Shown here: positions 47,537 through 55,148 of the stretch, piece after piece
How the letters are laid out: each line of letters opens with the position of its first letter
Numbering within the stretch: position 1 is the first letter of the stretch
IMG/VR virus record: IMGVR_UViG_3300032116_000256
Span: 1 to 55,148 of that record
Length of the DNA stretch: 55,148 bases
Direction: 5' to 3' (one strand)
Origin: a virus
Position numbers and translations under genes: made by a program
Notes under the pieces: generated by a model
Databases searched by the model: none
Seen by the model: only the letters and a program-made list of their open reading frames with translations
Told to the model about the DNA's origin: nothing

Positions 47537-48522
47537 AATTTCCAAGCATTATAGATGTAGGTAATATTTTTGTCAAGCGTTTTTGAAACAAAAAGCTTAT
47601 CCTTTACTCTTTCGTACATCTCCCCTGCTTTATTAATTAATAATTTTAATTTAATTGTATCTCTTAATCCAAAGGTCATATATTCAGCTACGATTTTTGA
47701 ATTGAAGTAGGCAAAGTTAAACATATCTGCGGCATCAAGATAATCTTTGATTTCTTCCTTACTTATACCGTAAAATTGAGTAAAAAGATCAAACGAAGCA
47801 TCTGATGCGTTCAAAGTCTCTTTGGCGAGTAATAAATCAATTATATAGTTACCATTTGCAGAGTATTCAAAATCAATGAATTTAAATTCGTCAACGGTAT
47901 CAATTATACTGTCACCAGTTAAATTAAAATGGCAAAGACCTAATCTATCTGTAGAAGGTTTATAAGCTTGAGCAAAGGCGACCTTAACTTCAGAAAAAAG
48001 CTCAACTGTAGGATATTTATTCCATATCATCGAAGACTCAATTGGCAACATACTATTTAATATATCTGCTGTGCAATCAACGTCTTTTAACTTTACTGAA
48101 TGCATCTTTTTTAAAGACGACGCAAACTTTCTTTGAAGATTTAACTTGGGAGCTAAAATATAATTAGATATATCAGACGCAAACATTCCTTTGGGCATTT
48201 CATAACAAATATATTTATACTCGTCCTCTTCTTTTGAATAAGAAACTATCTTAGGATGGAACTCAAAGTTATTTGAGCATAGTTCTTTCCAGAAGTTTGG
48301 CAGGTCTGGAGAAAGATTTATTTTTAATAAATATGGCTTATCGTTAGCCACGATAAGATACGAGTCATATAAAGGTTGGGCATCGACCTTTTCTTTATAC
48401 GAAACCTTTACTTTGCCATCCCTCTCTATTCTTTCGCAAACGAAGCAGAGCATTTCATGCTCTATGGGTAAAATAGTATTATCTTTTACCGCATGTCGCA
48501 AAAGATTTCTTTGTCTTTCCAT
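47533..48522 (-). CDS. Choline-kinase/APH-type phosphotransferase-like protein
   Basis: 329 residues from MERQRNLLRHAVKDN (alternative Met at 48453). PYLLKINLSPDLPNFWKE fits the N-terminal lobe; LGLCHFNLTGDSIID and FKFIDFEYSANGNYIIDLLL fit the catalytic loop and the metal loop (DFEY). In active enzymes the loop reads HxDxxxxN; here it is HFNLTGDS, so the catalytic Asp is replaced by Asn and activity is doubtful. Overlaps the Clp gene end by 44 bases. Substrate unknown. Confidence 0.6.
   Translation of the reverse strand: MERQRNLLRHAVKDNTILPIEHEMLCFVCERIERDGKVKVSYKEKVDAQPLYDSYLIVANDKPYLLKINLSPDLPNFWKELCSNNFEFHPKIVSYSKEEDEYKYICYEMPKGMFASDISNYILAPKLNLQRKFASSLKKMHSVKLKDVDCTADILNSMLPIESSMIWNKYPTVELFSEVKVAFAQAYKPSTDRLGLCHFNLTGDSIIDTVDEFKFIDFEYSANGNYIIDLLLAKETLNASDASFDLFTQFYGISKEEIKDYLDAADMFNFAYFNSKIVAEYMTFGLRDTIKLKLLINKAGEMYERVKDKLFVSKTLDKNITYIYNAWKL
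47548..47576 (-). promoter_or_regulatory. Perfect sigma70 promoter
   Basis: Minus strand: TTGACA (47571-47576), 17-bp spacer, TATAAT (47548-47553). It lies inside the last codons of the kinase-like gene and ends 11 bases before the ATG at 47536. Confidence 0.8.
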
Positions 48523-50893
48523 CGATATGAATTTGATTATTTTTAACTGATACTCTAATTTGATTATAATTATTAATTGATAGAATATCAACTATCTTGG
48601 TTTTTAGTTCGTTTTCGATGAAAAAGATAATCTTTCTGGCGCCAGTATTGCTGTCTTTTGTATTATTAATAATAAAGTCAATCAAATCAGCGGAATAAGA
48701 AATAGATGTTTCGTTTTGTTTTAAAGAGTCCTTGATCAAACTAAACTCAGTCTCAGCAATTTTAATTAAAGATTCTTTCTTCAGTTCATCAAATATAACA
48801 ATATCATTAAGTCTGGCTAGGAATTCTGGTCTAAAAAATCTTTTCAGATTTTCCATTACAGTTTCTTTGCTTGGCTTTTCGTTGGGTGTGGCTCCAAATC
48901 CAATCTTTTTATTGTCATTGACTTGGAACCCAACATTGCCAGTCATAATAATGATAGAATTTTTGAAACTCATCTTTCTACCAGTAGAGTCTGTAAGTTG
49001 ACCGCTATCCATGATTTGCAAAAGAACATTAACTACATCAGGATGCGCCTTTTCAATTTCATCAAATAAGAATACTGAAGATGGATGCTTATCAAGATGC
49101 GACCATAAAATGCTTGACTCTCCATGACCGACATAACCTGGAGGTGAACCAATAAGCTTAGAAACAGAATGCTGCTCCATGAATTCAGACATATCAATCA
49201 CGCAAAGATTAGCCTCGTCTCCAAACCCTTGTTTAGCTAACGTTCTTGCCAAGTGGGTCTTGCCAGATCCAGTTGGGCCAATGAACATAAAGTTACCAAG
49301 CGGTTTAGTTGTCTTGGCTAGGCCGAATGAACTTCTAAGAACGCAGTCAGAAATCTTTTTAAGAGCTTCGTCCTGACCAAAGACATGCTTTTTTAGATTG
49401 GACAGAATGTTTTTGATTCCGTCATTGTCTGACTTGTTGTCGATGAACTTGCCAATCTTATCGGATAAAGCCTCATAAACGTCTTTAGTCTTAGCCTTAA
49501 AGACCTTTCCTTTTACTGACTCTACCCAAGTATCATACTTGGCTTCATAATCATGAATAATGTTAGTAAGGTGATTTTCTTTAACATCGTCTGGGGCCAG
49601 TTTTTCAAACTCAACAATTAATTTCTCAACGTCCTTAATTTCCTTGGGGCGAGAAAACGATCTGATCTTTACCTTAGATCCTACTTGATCCATCAAATCA
49701 ATAGCCTTGTCTGGAAACCTACGAGACGGAATATACTTTTCGCAAACATTAACGATATCGGTGATCACGTTATCGCTATAATGAATCATATGAAACTTCT
49801 CATAAAATCCCTTTAGCGACTTTAAGATTTTAAAAGTTTCTTCCTTAGAAGGTTCTGACACGAAGATGGGTTCAAAGCGGCGATTCATTGCACCATCTTT
49901 AACAAAGTATTTCTCGTATTCGGTTTGAGTTGTGGCGGCAATAAAAGCTAACTCATCAGCAGTTAAGTACTGCTTGAGAATATTAGCGGCATCCATAGAA
50001 CCAGCATCATTACCCATGCCTATGACATTGTGAACCTCGTCAATAAACACGATTACATTGCCCATGTTTTTGATCTCGTTCATCGTCTTAACTAATCTTT
50101 CCTCAAACTCGCCGCGTAATTTAGTACCAGCAATAAGATTAGATAGATTGAGAGATATGATCTTTTTATTCAGCAAGAACTCTGTGCATTCGCAAGAAAC
50201 AATCTTCTTAGCCAAAAGACCAACAACGGCGCTTTTGCCAACACCGGGTTCTCCAATTAAAATTACATTCTTTTTCTGTTTTCTGCAAAGAACCTCTGAC
50301 ATTTTTGCAACTTCCTTTTCCCTGAAGAAAATATTATCAAACCCATTGTCTACCGCCATCTGATTATAGTCAGAACAAAAAGCAGAAATTAAATTATCTT
50401 GTTGAGATTGGCCTCTTTGTTGGACTGGTTTCTTAACAGGATTAGAAAGCATCTTGCATTCTTTCTCTACTTTCTCGGAAATAAATCCGACATCGACGCC
50501 ATTCTTTTTAAAGAACTTCTTTATGTTGTCTGAATTTCTCAATAGAGCAAGAAACACATGCTCTATTCCAGTATAGTTCTGCTTAAAACTTTGAGATATA
50601 GCGTAAGACTCGTTGACAATTTTAATTACGTTTTGGCTATACTTGATCGAAGTTGCAGATATCTTCTTCTTGTTTGAAGGAAGAGTTTTAGATAAGGCGA
50701 AGATAACGTCTTTGATTTCAATCGAAAGCGATTGAAATACCATGTTGACGATCATCGATTCTGAAAAAAGAATCGCGTGTAGCAAAAACTCGTCAGTAAT
50801 TTCTTGCTGATTATTTTCTGCACAACGCTGCTTGGCGACATCTAAAGCTCTTCTTACTTTAGGAGTGAAGTTAATATCTTGCACTGTATTCAT
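48479..50893 (-). CDS. ClpA/ClpC-type AAA+ unfoldase
   Basis: 804 residues. Clp-N repeats 1-145, first AAA+ 190-400 with GEPGVGKS (214-221) and VIVFIDE (280-286), middle region without a long ClpB-type coiled coil, second AAA+ 500-710 with GPTGSGKT (539-546), VFLFDE (607-612) and sensor MTGN. Residues 664-666 IGF lie in the loop where ClpA, ClpC and ClpX carry their ClpP-binding tripeptide, so the protein can probably dock to host ClpP. A phage ClpP is not in the window. It may redirect host proteolysis or remodel phage proteins. Confidence 0.87.
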   Translation of the reverse strand: MNTVQDINFTPKVRRALDVAKQRCAENNQQEITDEFLLHAILFSESMIVNMVFQSLSIEIKDVIFALSKTLPSNKKKISATSIKYSQNVIKIVNESYAISQSFKQNYTGIEHVFLALLRNSDNIKKFFKKNGVDVGFISEKVEKECKMLSNPVKKPVQQRGQSQQDNLISAFCSDYNQMAVDNGFDNIFFREKEVAKMSEVLCRKQKKNVILIGEPGVGKSAVVGLLAKKIVSCECTEFLLNKKIISLNLSNLIAGTKLRGEFEERLVKTMNEIKNMGNVIVFIDEVHNVIGMGNDAGSMDAANILKQYLTADELAFIAATTQTEYEKYFVKDGAMNRRFEPIFVSEPSKEETFKILKSLKGFYEKFHMIHYSDNVITDIVNVCEKYIPSRRFPDKAIDLMDQVGSKVKIRSFSRPKEIKDVEKLIVEFEKLAPDDVKENHLTNIIHDYEAKYDTWVESVKGKVFKAKTKDVYEALSDKIGKFIDNKSDNDGIKNILSNLKKHVFGQDEALKKISDCVLRSSFGLAKTTKPLGNFMFIGPTGSGKTHLARTLAKQGFGDEANLCVIDMSEFMEQHSVSKLIGSPPGYVGHGESSILWSHLDKHPSSVFLFDEIEKAHPDVVNVLLQIMDSGQLTDSTGRKMSFKNSIIIMTGNVGFQVNDNKKIGFGATPNEKPSKETVMENLKRFFRPEFLARLNDIVIFDELKKESLIKIAETEFSLIKDSLKQNETSISYSADLIDFIINNTKDSNTGARKIIFFIENELKTKIVDILSINNYNQIRVSVKNNQIHIDGKTKKSFATCGKR

Positions 50894-50901
50894 TTTTACA
50901 C

Positions 50902-53466
50902 TTAAGTTTCGATCTGTGATAACTTTGTGTATATCTTTTCTGTGAGGATTGTCAAGCCATTTAGGAAAATTGAGTCATCGGCTTTTGAGCCGTAAACCAC
51001 AACGATATCATCTTCCTTTGGAGTTTTGCCTCCACCTTCATAGTACTGGGTAAACTTATCGTCTCTGCCGCCATCAGTCAAGCGGCAGGTCATTTGACCA
51101 TACTCATCTGAAATTTTAACCAATAAATATGGACGACCAGCCCTACTAACTTTTTTACGAGACTCTTTGACGACGCCTACCATTTTAACATTTTGGCGAA
51201 CTTCTACTTGGGAAGCCTCGTAGGTATTGTGAAGTCTATCCTCTCCGTCATTAAAAACTTCTTTTAATTTATGAGTGTAGCTATAGCCAAGAAGACGCTT
51301 TTCAAAAAACCAATTAGCGAACTTCTCGTATTTTTTATTCATGTCGTAAATCTTTTTGTACGGCTCATACTTATTTTTAAATGTTTCATAACGACTTTCC
51401 TTCATGAATGGCTTACCGTCATCTCCAACTGATTTGTTTTTAACTAAATCAGCGATAGAGTTGAGAACATCGTAATTATATTTTGACCCCACTAGCTTAA
51501 CATTACGCTTTTCTCTGTCTGTTAGAATATTATAAGTCTGAGCTTCAAGAACCAAACGGCATCGTTTTTCGCTGAAGCTAGAAAGCGTACCAGCTTGAAT
51601 CAACGACGAAAGAACACCGATATTGACACCAGCTTCTTTTGCTCCATCAAAACAGTCGATTTTATTGGCAAACTCTTCTTGTCTAAACTCAAGAAGATGG
51701 GTCAATACTTTATCAGATACGCCTTTGATTGCATTAAGACCAAAGCGAATATTATCTCCCTCAATTTCAAAGTCTGCCTTGGACTTAGAAAGATCTGGTG
51801 GCAGAAGTCTGATATTAAAGAAAGATAGTTCCTGAGAAATCGACTCAATCTCTTCGTGTGGATTTGGCTCATGCTTGGAAGACCTAAGCAAAGCGAGAAA
51901 GAATTCTTTTGGATGATTAAACTTAAGATAAGTAGTTAATGCAGAAAGAGTAGCATAAGATACGGCGTGAGAAGCATTGAATGAATAGTTGGCGCTGTCT
52001 TCTGCCACCTTCCAAAGTACATCTGCAACACTAGCTTCAAGATTATTGGTGGCGACTTTTTCTCTGATCTTCTGCTGCCACGCTGGCATCTCACTTACTT
52101 TCTTTTTGCCTACAATACGACGAACAGTTTCAGCCTCATCAAGAGTAAAACCTACCTTTACAATCATCTTCATCAACTGCTCTTGGAAGATAGGAATGCC
52201 GCCAGTGATACCTAGAATATCATCAAAGAATGGATGAACAGATTGGAATTGTCCAGTAGCAATATATCGGGCATATTGATCCAAGAAATCCAATGCGCCA
52301 GGTCGGGCTAGAGACAAAACGCATGCAAGTTCAAGCATGTTTCTTGGCTTTACCTTTTTACAAACATGGAAGTTGGTATTAGCCTCAATCTGAAACAAGC
52401 CCTTGGGATTAGACAAATCCTGCAAGAATTTATATGTTGAACCATTATCAAAATCAAGATTCTTGAAGTCTAACCCAAGTCTTTGACAAGTATCATAAAC
52501 AACAGTTAATGTTCTCAGTCCAAGAATATCGAACTTAACAGTAATCTCCGACACGTTATTCATATCATAAGCGGAGACGATCTCGCCGTCACCTGTCTTT
52601 TGCAACGGCATGATTTCTTCATTATTGTAATAAGAAATAGAAATACCAGATGGGTGAACGCCAGTATTTTTATTTAGACCTTCGATCTTCTTGGCGATCT
52701 TATAAATCTTTGGGTTCTTATCGCAAAACGCCCTGAATTGTTCACTTTCTTCATAAGCATCTTTAAGGGCAAAGACCTTACCAAATTGCTTTGGGATAAT
52801 ATCGCTTACGGCATTAACTTCATCTTCTGACATTTCGCCAACAATCTTGCCGCACTCCTTAATGCAAAGTTTGCCAGTAAGAGTATTCATTGTAAGAATC
52901 TTACAAGTCTTACCTGAGTACTTTGTTTTAATATAATTAATAACTTCCTGACGCTTTGAAAACTCAATATCGTTATCAACATCAGGCATCAGCGACCCAT
53001 CAAGATAAGTAATTCCATCTACAATGATCTTCTTGGCGCGACTCTTTGAGACGAATCGCTCAAAAAACAATCCGTTCTTGATAGGGTCTACATTCGTGAC
53101 GCCGATTAAAAAAAGAATGAGAGAGCCAGCCGCAGAACCACGCCCATAACCAGTAGGAATATTATGCTCATGAGCATAATTAAGAATGTCCCAGTTAAGC
53201 AGAACGTAATCAACGAAACCAAGTTCTTCAAAGATTGCCAATTCGTATTTTGCTCGTTCATAATAGTCTTTTTTATTAGGTAGTTTATCTATGCCCTTTG
53301 TTCTTACGGCCCTCAAGCAAAGCTGCCGCAAAAACTCTACGTTTGAAACTGATGGATCGATGCCAAGCTCTTGATAATAGCGAGCATCGATCTTAATCTC
53401 TGGGAGACGAACACCAGGGGGAACAGGATGCTCGTACTTTTGAAACGAATTTAATAAGTTGTTCAT
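50902..53466 (-). CDS. dnaE: DNA polymerase III alpha-type catalytic subunit, lacking PHP
   Basis: 854 residues. Starts in the palm/thumb: IPTGYGRGSAAGSLILFLIG (GRGSAAGS 108-115), LMPDVDNDIEFSKRQEV with catalytic Asp164 and Asp166, HPSGISIS, VKFDILGLRTLTVVYD with third Asp313. Then GLFQIEANTNFHV, ARPGALD, FNASHAVSYATLSALTTYLK and a C-terminal OB-fold (VKMVGVVKESRKKVSRAG). The bacterial enzyme is about 1160 residues because it begins with a PHP domain; here that part is in a separate gene. ATGA overlap with the exonuclease gene. Confidence 0.9.
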   Translation of the reverse strand: MNNLLNSFQKYEHPVPPGVRLPEIKIDARYYQELGIDPSVSNVEFLRQLCLRAVRTKGIDKLPNKKDYYERAKYELAIFEELGFVDYVLLNWDILNYAHEHNIPTGYGRGSAAGSLILFLIGVTNVDPIKNGLFFERFVSKSRAKKIIVDGITYLDGSLMPDVDNDIEFSKRQEVINYIKTKYSGKTCKILTMNTLTGKLCIKECGKIVGEMSEDEVNAVSDIIPKQFGKVFALKDAYEESEQFRAFCDKNPKIYKIAKKIEGLNKNTGVHPSGISISYYNNEEIMPLQKTGDGEIVSAYDMNNVSEITVKFDILGLRTLTVVYDTCQRLGLDFKNLDFDNGSTYKFLQDLSNPKGLFQIEANTNFHVCKKVKPRNMLELACVLSLARPGALDFLDQYARYIATGQFQSVHPFFDDILGITGGIPIFQEQLMKMIVKVGFTLDEAETVRRIVGKKKVSEMPAWQQKIREKVATNNLEASVADVLWKVAEDSANYSFNASHAVSYATLSALTTYLKFNHPKEFFLALLRSSKHEPNPHEEIESISQELSFFNIRLLPPDLSKSKADFEIEGDNIRFGLNAIKGVSDKVLTHLLEFRQEEFANKIDCFDGAKEAGVNIGVLSSLIQAGTLSSFSEKRCRLVLEAQTYNILTDREKRNVKLVGSKYNYDVLNSIADLVKNKSVGDDGKPFMKESRYETFKNKYEPYKKIYDMNKKYEKFANWFFEKRLLGYSYTHKLKEVFNDGEDRLHNTYEASQVEVRQNVKMVGVVKESRKKVSRAGRPYLLVKISDEYGQMTCRLTDGGRDDKFTQYYEGGGKTPKEDDIVVVYGSKADDSIFLNGLTILTEKIYTKLSQIET
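50928..50955 (-). promoter_or_regulatory. Sigma70-like promoter for Clp gene
   Basis: Minus strand: TTGACA (50950-50955), 16-bp spacer, TATACA (50928-50933), 34 bases before ATG at 50893, inside the end of the polymerase gene. Confidence 0.5.
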
Positions 53467-54089
53467 ACGTCAACCTGCATGATTAGCTTGCGGAAAATCT
53501 TATAATTCATTTGGATATCATACAAAGCATCGTGGAGCTTTGAAGGATCATGGTCAATACTAAACTGCTTAAGCAAAAAGCCCTGACTTGTTTTAAGTCC
53601 TTTCTCTCTATGGTTCATCAGTTTCATTTGCCAAGGCAGCAAGTCTCCAGACGGCTTTATGTCCTTGAATAATGCAGTGGCTAAAGCCTTGGTGTCAAGC
53701 ATCCTTTCAACGAAACTCCAATCATTCTGGATGCCAATGCCACGCATCATAGTATTTAAAATATAAATATCGTAGCCAAGAATATTCTGCCCAACTAAAA
53801 TATTATCTTTGTCGTACAGGTAATTAGCAAACCTTTTCCAAACCTCCATAGGTGGCTTTGCTCTGGAAAGATATTTCTCTTTGTTGAATCCAGTTATCTT
53901 GGCGGCGTCTTCAGATACGTTCAAATCATCATACAGAACAAACTCATCATGCTCTTCAAGAATCTCTTCTCCTTTACAAACGATCCAAGACAATTGCCAA
54001 GGACGAGAGTCGGTCAAAGACAAGCCTTCTGTTTCAGTATCAAACACTACGAACTTTTGATTAATTTTTTGTTTTAAAAGGTTGTTCAT
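53463..54089 (-). CDS. DnaQ-like 3'-5' exonuclease
   Basis: 208 residues from MNNLLKQKINQ. DEDDh exonuclease motifs: VVFDTETEGLSL (Asp17, Glu19), LVGQNILGYDIYIL (second Asp) and KLHDALYDIQMNY (His, Asp). Provides proofreading for the adjacent polymerase. The ATG overlaps the stop of the PHP gene and its stop overlaps the start of the polymerase gene, both as ATGA, so the three are translated as a set. Confidence 0.88.
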   Translation of the reverse strand: MNNLLKQKINQKFVVFDTETEGLSLTDSRPWQLSWIVCKGEEILEEHDEFVLYDDLNVSEDAAKITGFNKEKYLSRAKPPMEVWKRFANYLYDKDNILVGQNILGYDIYILNTMMRGIGIQNDWSFVERMLDTKALATALFKDIKPSGDLLPWQMKLMNHREKGLKTSQGFLLKQFSIDHDPSKLHDALYDIQMNYKIFRKLIMQVDV

Positions 54090-54823
54090 GATGCTTCCTT
54101 CCAAGATTGGAAACTGAATTCTTTGCTGCCACATCCTCCAAGCTCTGGAGCCGAAAGGCTTTGGTTTTTACCCATATTTCTATTACAAGCTATCTTGTAA
54201 GTTACCCAAGCAGGAAAGTCGTCGCGATTTTTGTAATAAATACTTTTAGCTTCAGCGATATTTTCTTTACCGCTAGACTCAATAAACTGCTTGGTAATTT
54301 TATCAAATGGCAATTTATTGTCTTCAGTAAAATAAACTACATCTTTTTTATCAAGAAAATCAGGCATACAATTAGAGAATGTATATCTGTTCTTCCAAAC
54401 ATACGAGTCATAAAACGGAACGCCAATTAAAATATTATCTGTTAGGCGCTCTACTAAATCAAAATTAGCAATTACCGAGTTTTTTTCAGTATTTGTAAAA
54501 GTATAGATTTTATTAATATCCTTAAACCCACAATCATTTAAGGCAAAAAGAATAAGCTTGCTAGTAGAGGAGTCAATAGACTCATAACTATTACAGATAT
54601 TAATCCTGAGACCAAACTTTAGCTGGATATTATACTTATTGCAATTCTTAAAAGCGGTCAAGAATCCAGTTAAAGAGTCTTCGACAAGATAAAGCTGTTT
54701 CAATCCATTTTCAATGGCAATTGAAATGATGCTGTCTGGACCGTCTTGTTTCTGCTTCTCTGGTTCATTTAGAGTAAGAATGCTTTTCCCAAAGGAAAAG
54801 TGAGACTTGAATAGCGGGATCAT
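54086..54823 (-). CDS. PHP-domain protein (N-terminal part of Pol III alpha)
   Basis: 245 residues. IPLFKSHFSFGKSILTL at the start, NGLKQLYLVEDSLTGFLTAF, YNIQLKFGLRINI and SKLILFALNDCGFKDINKIYT follow the order of the DnaE PHP domain (HxDySxLDG, lTDxxxxxG, ikpixGxE, vxLaxxxxGyxnL). Several metal-binding His and Asp of the active PHP are replaced, so it is probably a structural domain. It would associate with the polymerase gene product encoded downstream. Confidence 0.7.
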   Translation of the reverse strand: MIPLFKSHFSFGKSILTLNEPEKQKQDGPDSIISIAIENGLKQLYLVEDSLTGFLTAFKNCNKYNIQLKFGLRINICNSYESIDSSTSKLILFALNDCGFKDINKIYTFTNTEKNSVIANFDLVERLTDNILIGVPFYDSYVWKNRYTFSNCMPDFLDKKDVVYFTEDNKLPFDKITKQFIESSGKENIAEAKSIYYKNRDDFPAWVTYKIACNRNMGKNQSLSAPELGGCGSKEFSFQSWKEAS

Positions 54824-54829
54824 ACCCCA

Positions 54830-54857
54830 ATCCTAACACTTCTGTCTAGGATGTCAA
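54830..54857 (-). promoter_or_regulatory. Sigma70-like promoter for split replicase operon
   Basis: Minus strand: TTGACA (54852-54857), 16-bp spacer, TAGGAT (54830-54835), 6 bases before the PHP gene ATG. Confidence 0.5.
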
Positions 54858-55148
54858 GTGCTTTGGGCATCCTAAGTAAGCTTCTTTGGTAACTTTTTCT
54901 TCTGTTTTGGCAATTTTAAACGCCTCATTCATGTCTTCCTCTAGGAAAGTTTTAATTATTTTATTATCCTTATCTCTTAAGGCATAATAATTAAATCCAA
55001 ATTTATATGGACAATGCCACATTGGATTACCGTCTTTCTTCAACTGGCCCTTATATTTGGCGAAACCACAAGCCAGTTTGCCGCTAAATGAACCATCTGA
55101 AGGCATCGGTTTATCTGCTGCAAAATTAGAATAAGCGTCAGGTTCAGA
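54846..55148 (-). CDS. C-terminal fragment of unknown protein
   Basis: Open through the right edge of the window, so only the last 100 residues are seen. A Met at 55106 could be internal. CGFAKYKGQLKKDG, WHCPYKFGFNYYALRDKDN and a final LGCPKHLTS give three to four Cys/His residues that may bind zinc. No family recognised. Confidence 0.5.
   Translation of the reverse strand, partial: SEPDAYSNFAADKPMPSDGSFSGKLACGFAKYKGQLKKDGNPMWHCPYKFGFNYYALRDKDNKIIKTFLEEDMNEAFKIAKTEEKVTKEAYLGCPKHLTS

Noticed and set aside
1-55148. CRISPR array, insertion sequence, integrase or attachment site
   Set aside because: No regularly spaced repeats, transposase or integrase frames, or tRNA-end duplications were seen.

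Overview
The window is part of a large, AT-rich, double-stranded DNA tailed-phage genome. Evidence for a phage: a lambda-type tail-tip module in the order gpL, gpK, gpI, gpJ (pointing to a flexible, siphovirus-like tail), T4-type rIIA and rIIB, endonuclease VII, a class I ribonucleotide reductase, a family C DNA polymerase and a tRNA cluster. There is no integrase, attachment site or CRISPR array. An outer-membrane CsgG-like lipoprotein and a spanin-like lipoprotein suggest a Gram-negative host. The species cannot be named from sequence alone.

Layout. 1-3.8 kb: RuvB-like fragment, AT-hook protein, a lipoprotein unit with its own promoter and terminator, small membrane proteins, a two-repeat protein, a beta-helix protein and a thermonuclease. 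3.4-7.0 kb: tightly overlapping small genes, then a minus-strand RNA cluster with tRNA-Leu, -Lys, -Ile, -Met, -Arg and -Gly plus two structured RNAs that are not ordinary tRNAs; tRNA-Thr lies at 9.1 kb. 7-16 kb: small metabolic and unknown genes, a 2OG-Fe(II) oxygenase, rIIB, rIIA and a GC-rich UV-damage endonuclease. 16-21.3 kb: the most unusual segment, a five-gene overlapping operon running CsgF-like, CsgG-like, curlin-repeat protein, FecR-domain protein, CHASE2-adenylate cyclase. 21.3-26.2 kb: unknown phage genes, a GT-B-like protein and a deaminase. 26.2-38 kb: the only large plus-strand block, the tail tip, with PA14 and vWA-like insertions and a split gpJ. 38-55 kb: nrdB, nrdA, a GNAT protein, a possible annealing protein, glycosyltransferases with a split GT9 domain, small structural-type genes, a kinase-like protein, a Clp AAA+ unfoldase and a replicase divided into PHP, DnaQ-like and polymerase genes.

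How it works together. Most genes are on the minus strand and coupled by ATGA or TAATG overlaps. Twelve sites resemble host sigma70 promoters on that strand (best at 47548-47576, a perfect consensus with 17-bp spacing), so much transcription probably uses host RNA polymerase. Replication (split Pol III, nucleotide reductase, RuvB-like, endonuclease VII) and repair genes surround the tail module. The curli-like operon could let an infected cell export an amyloid-like protein through a phage-encoded pore while a phage-encoded cyclase changes cAMP. Starts given here are often internal ATG codons chosen because upstream candidates were TTG or GTG, or because the ATG overlaps the preceding stop.
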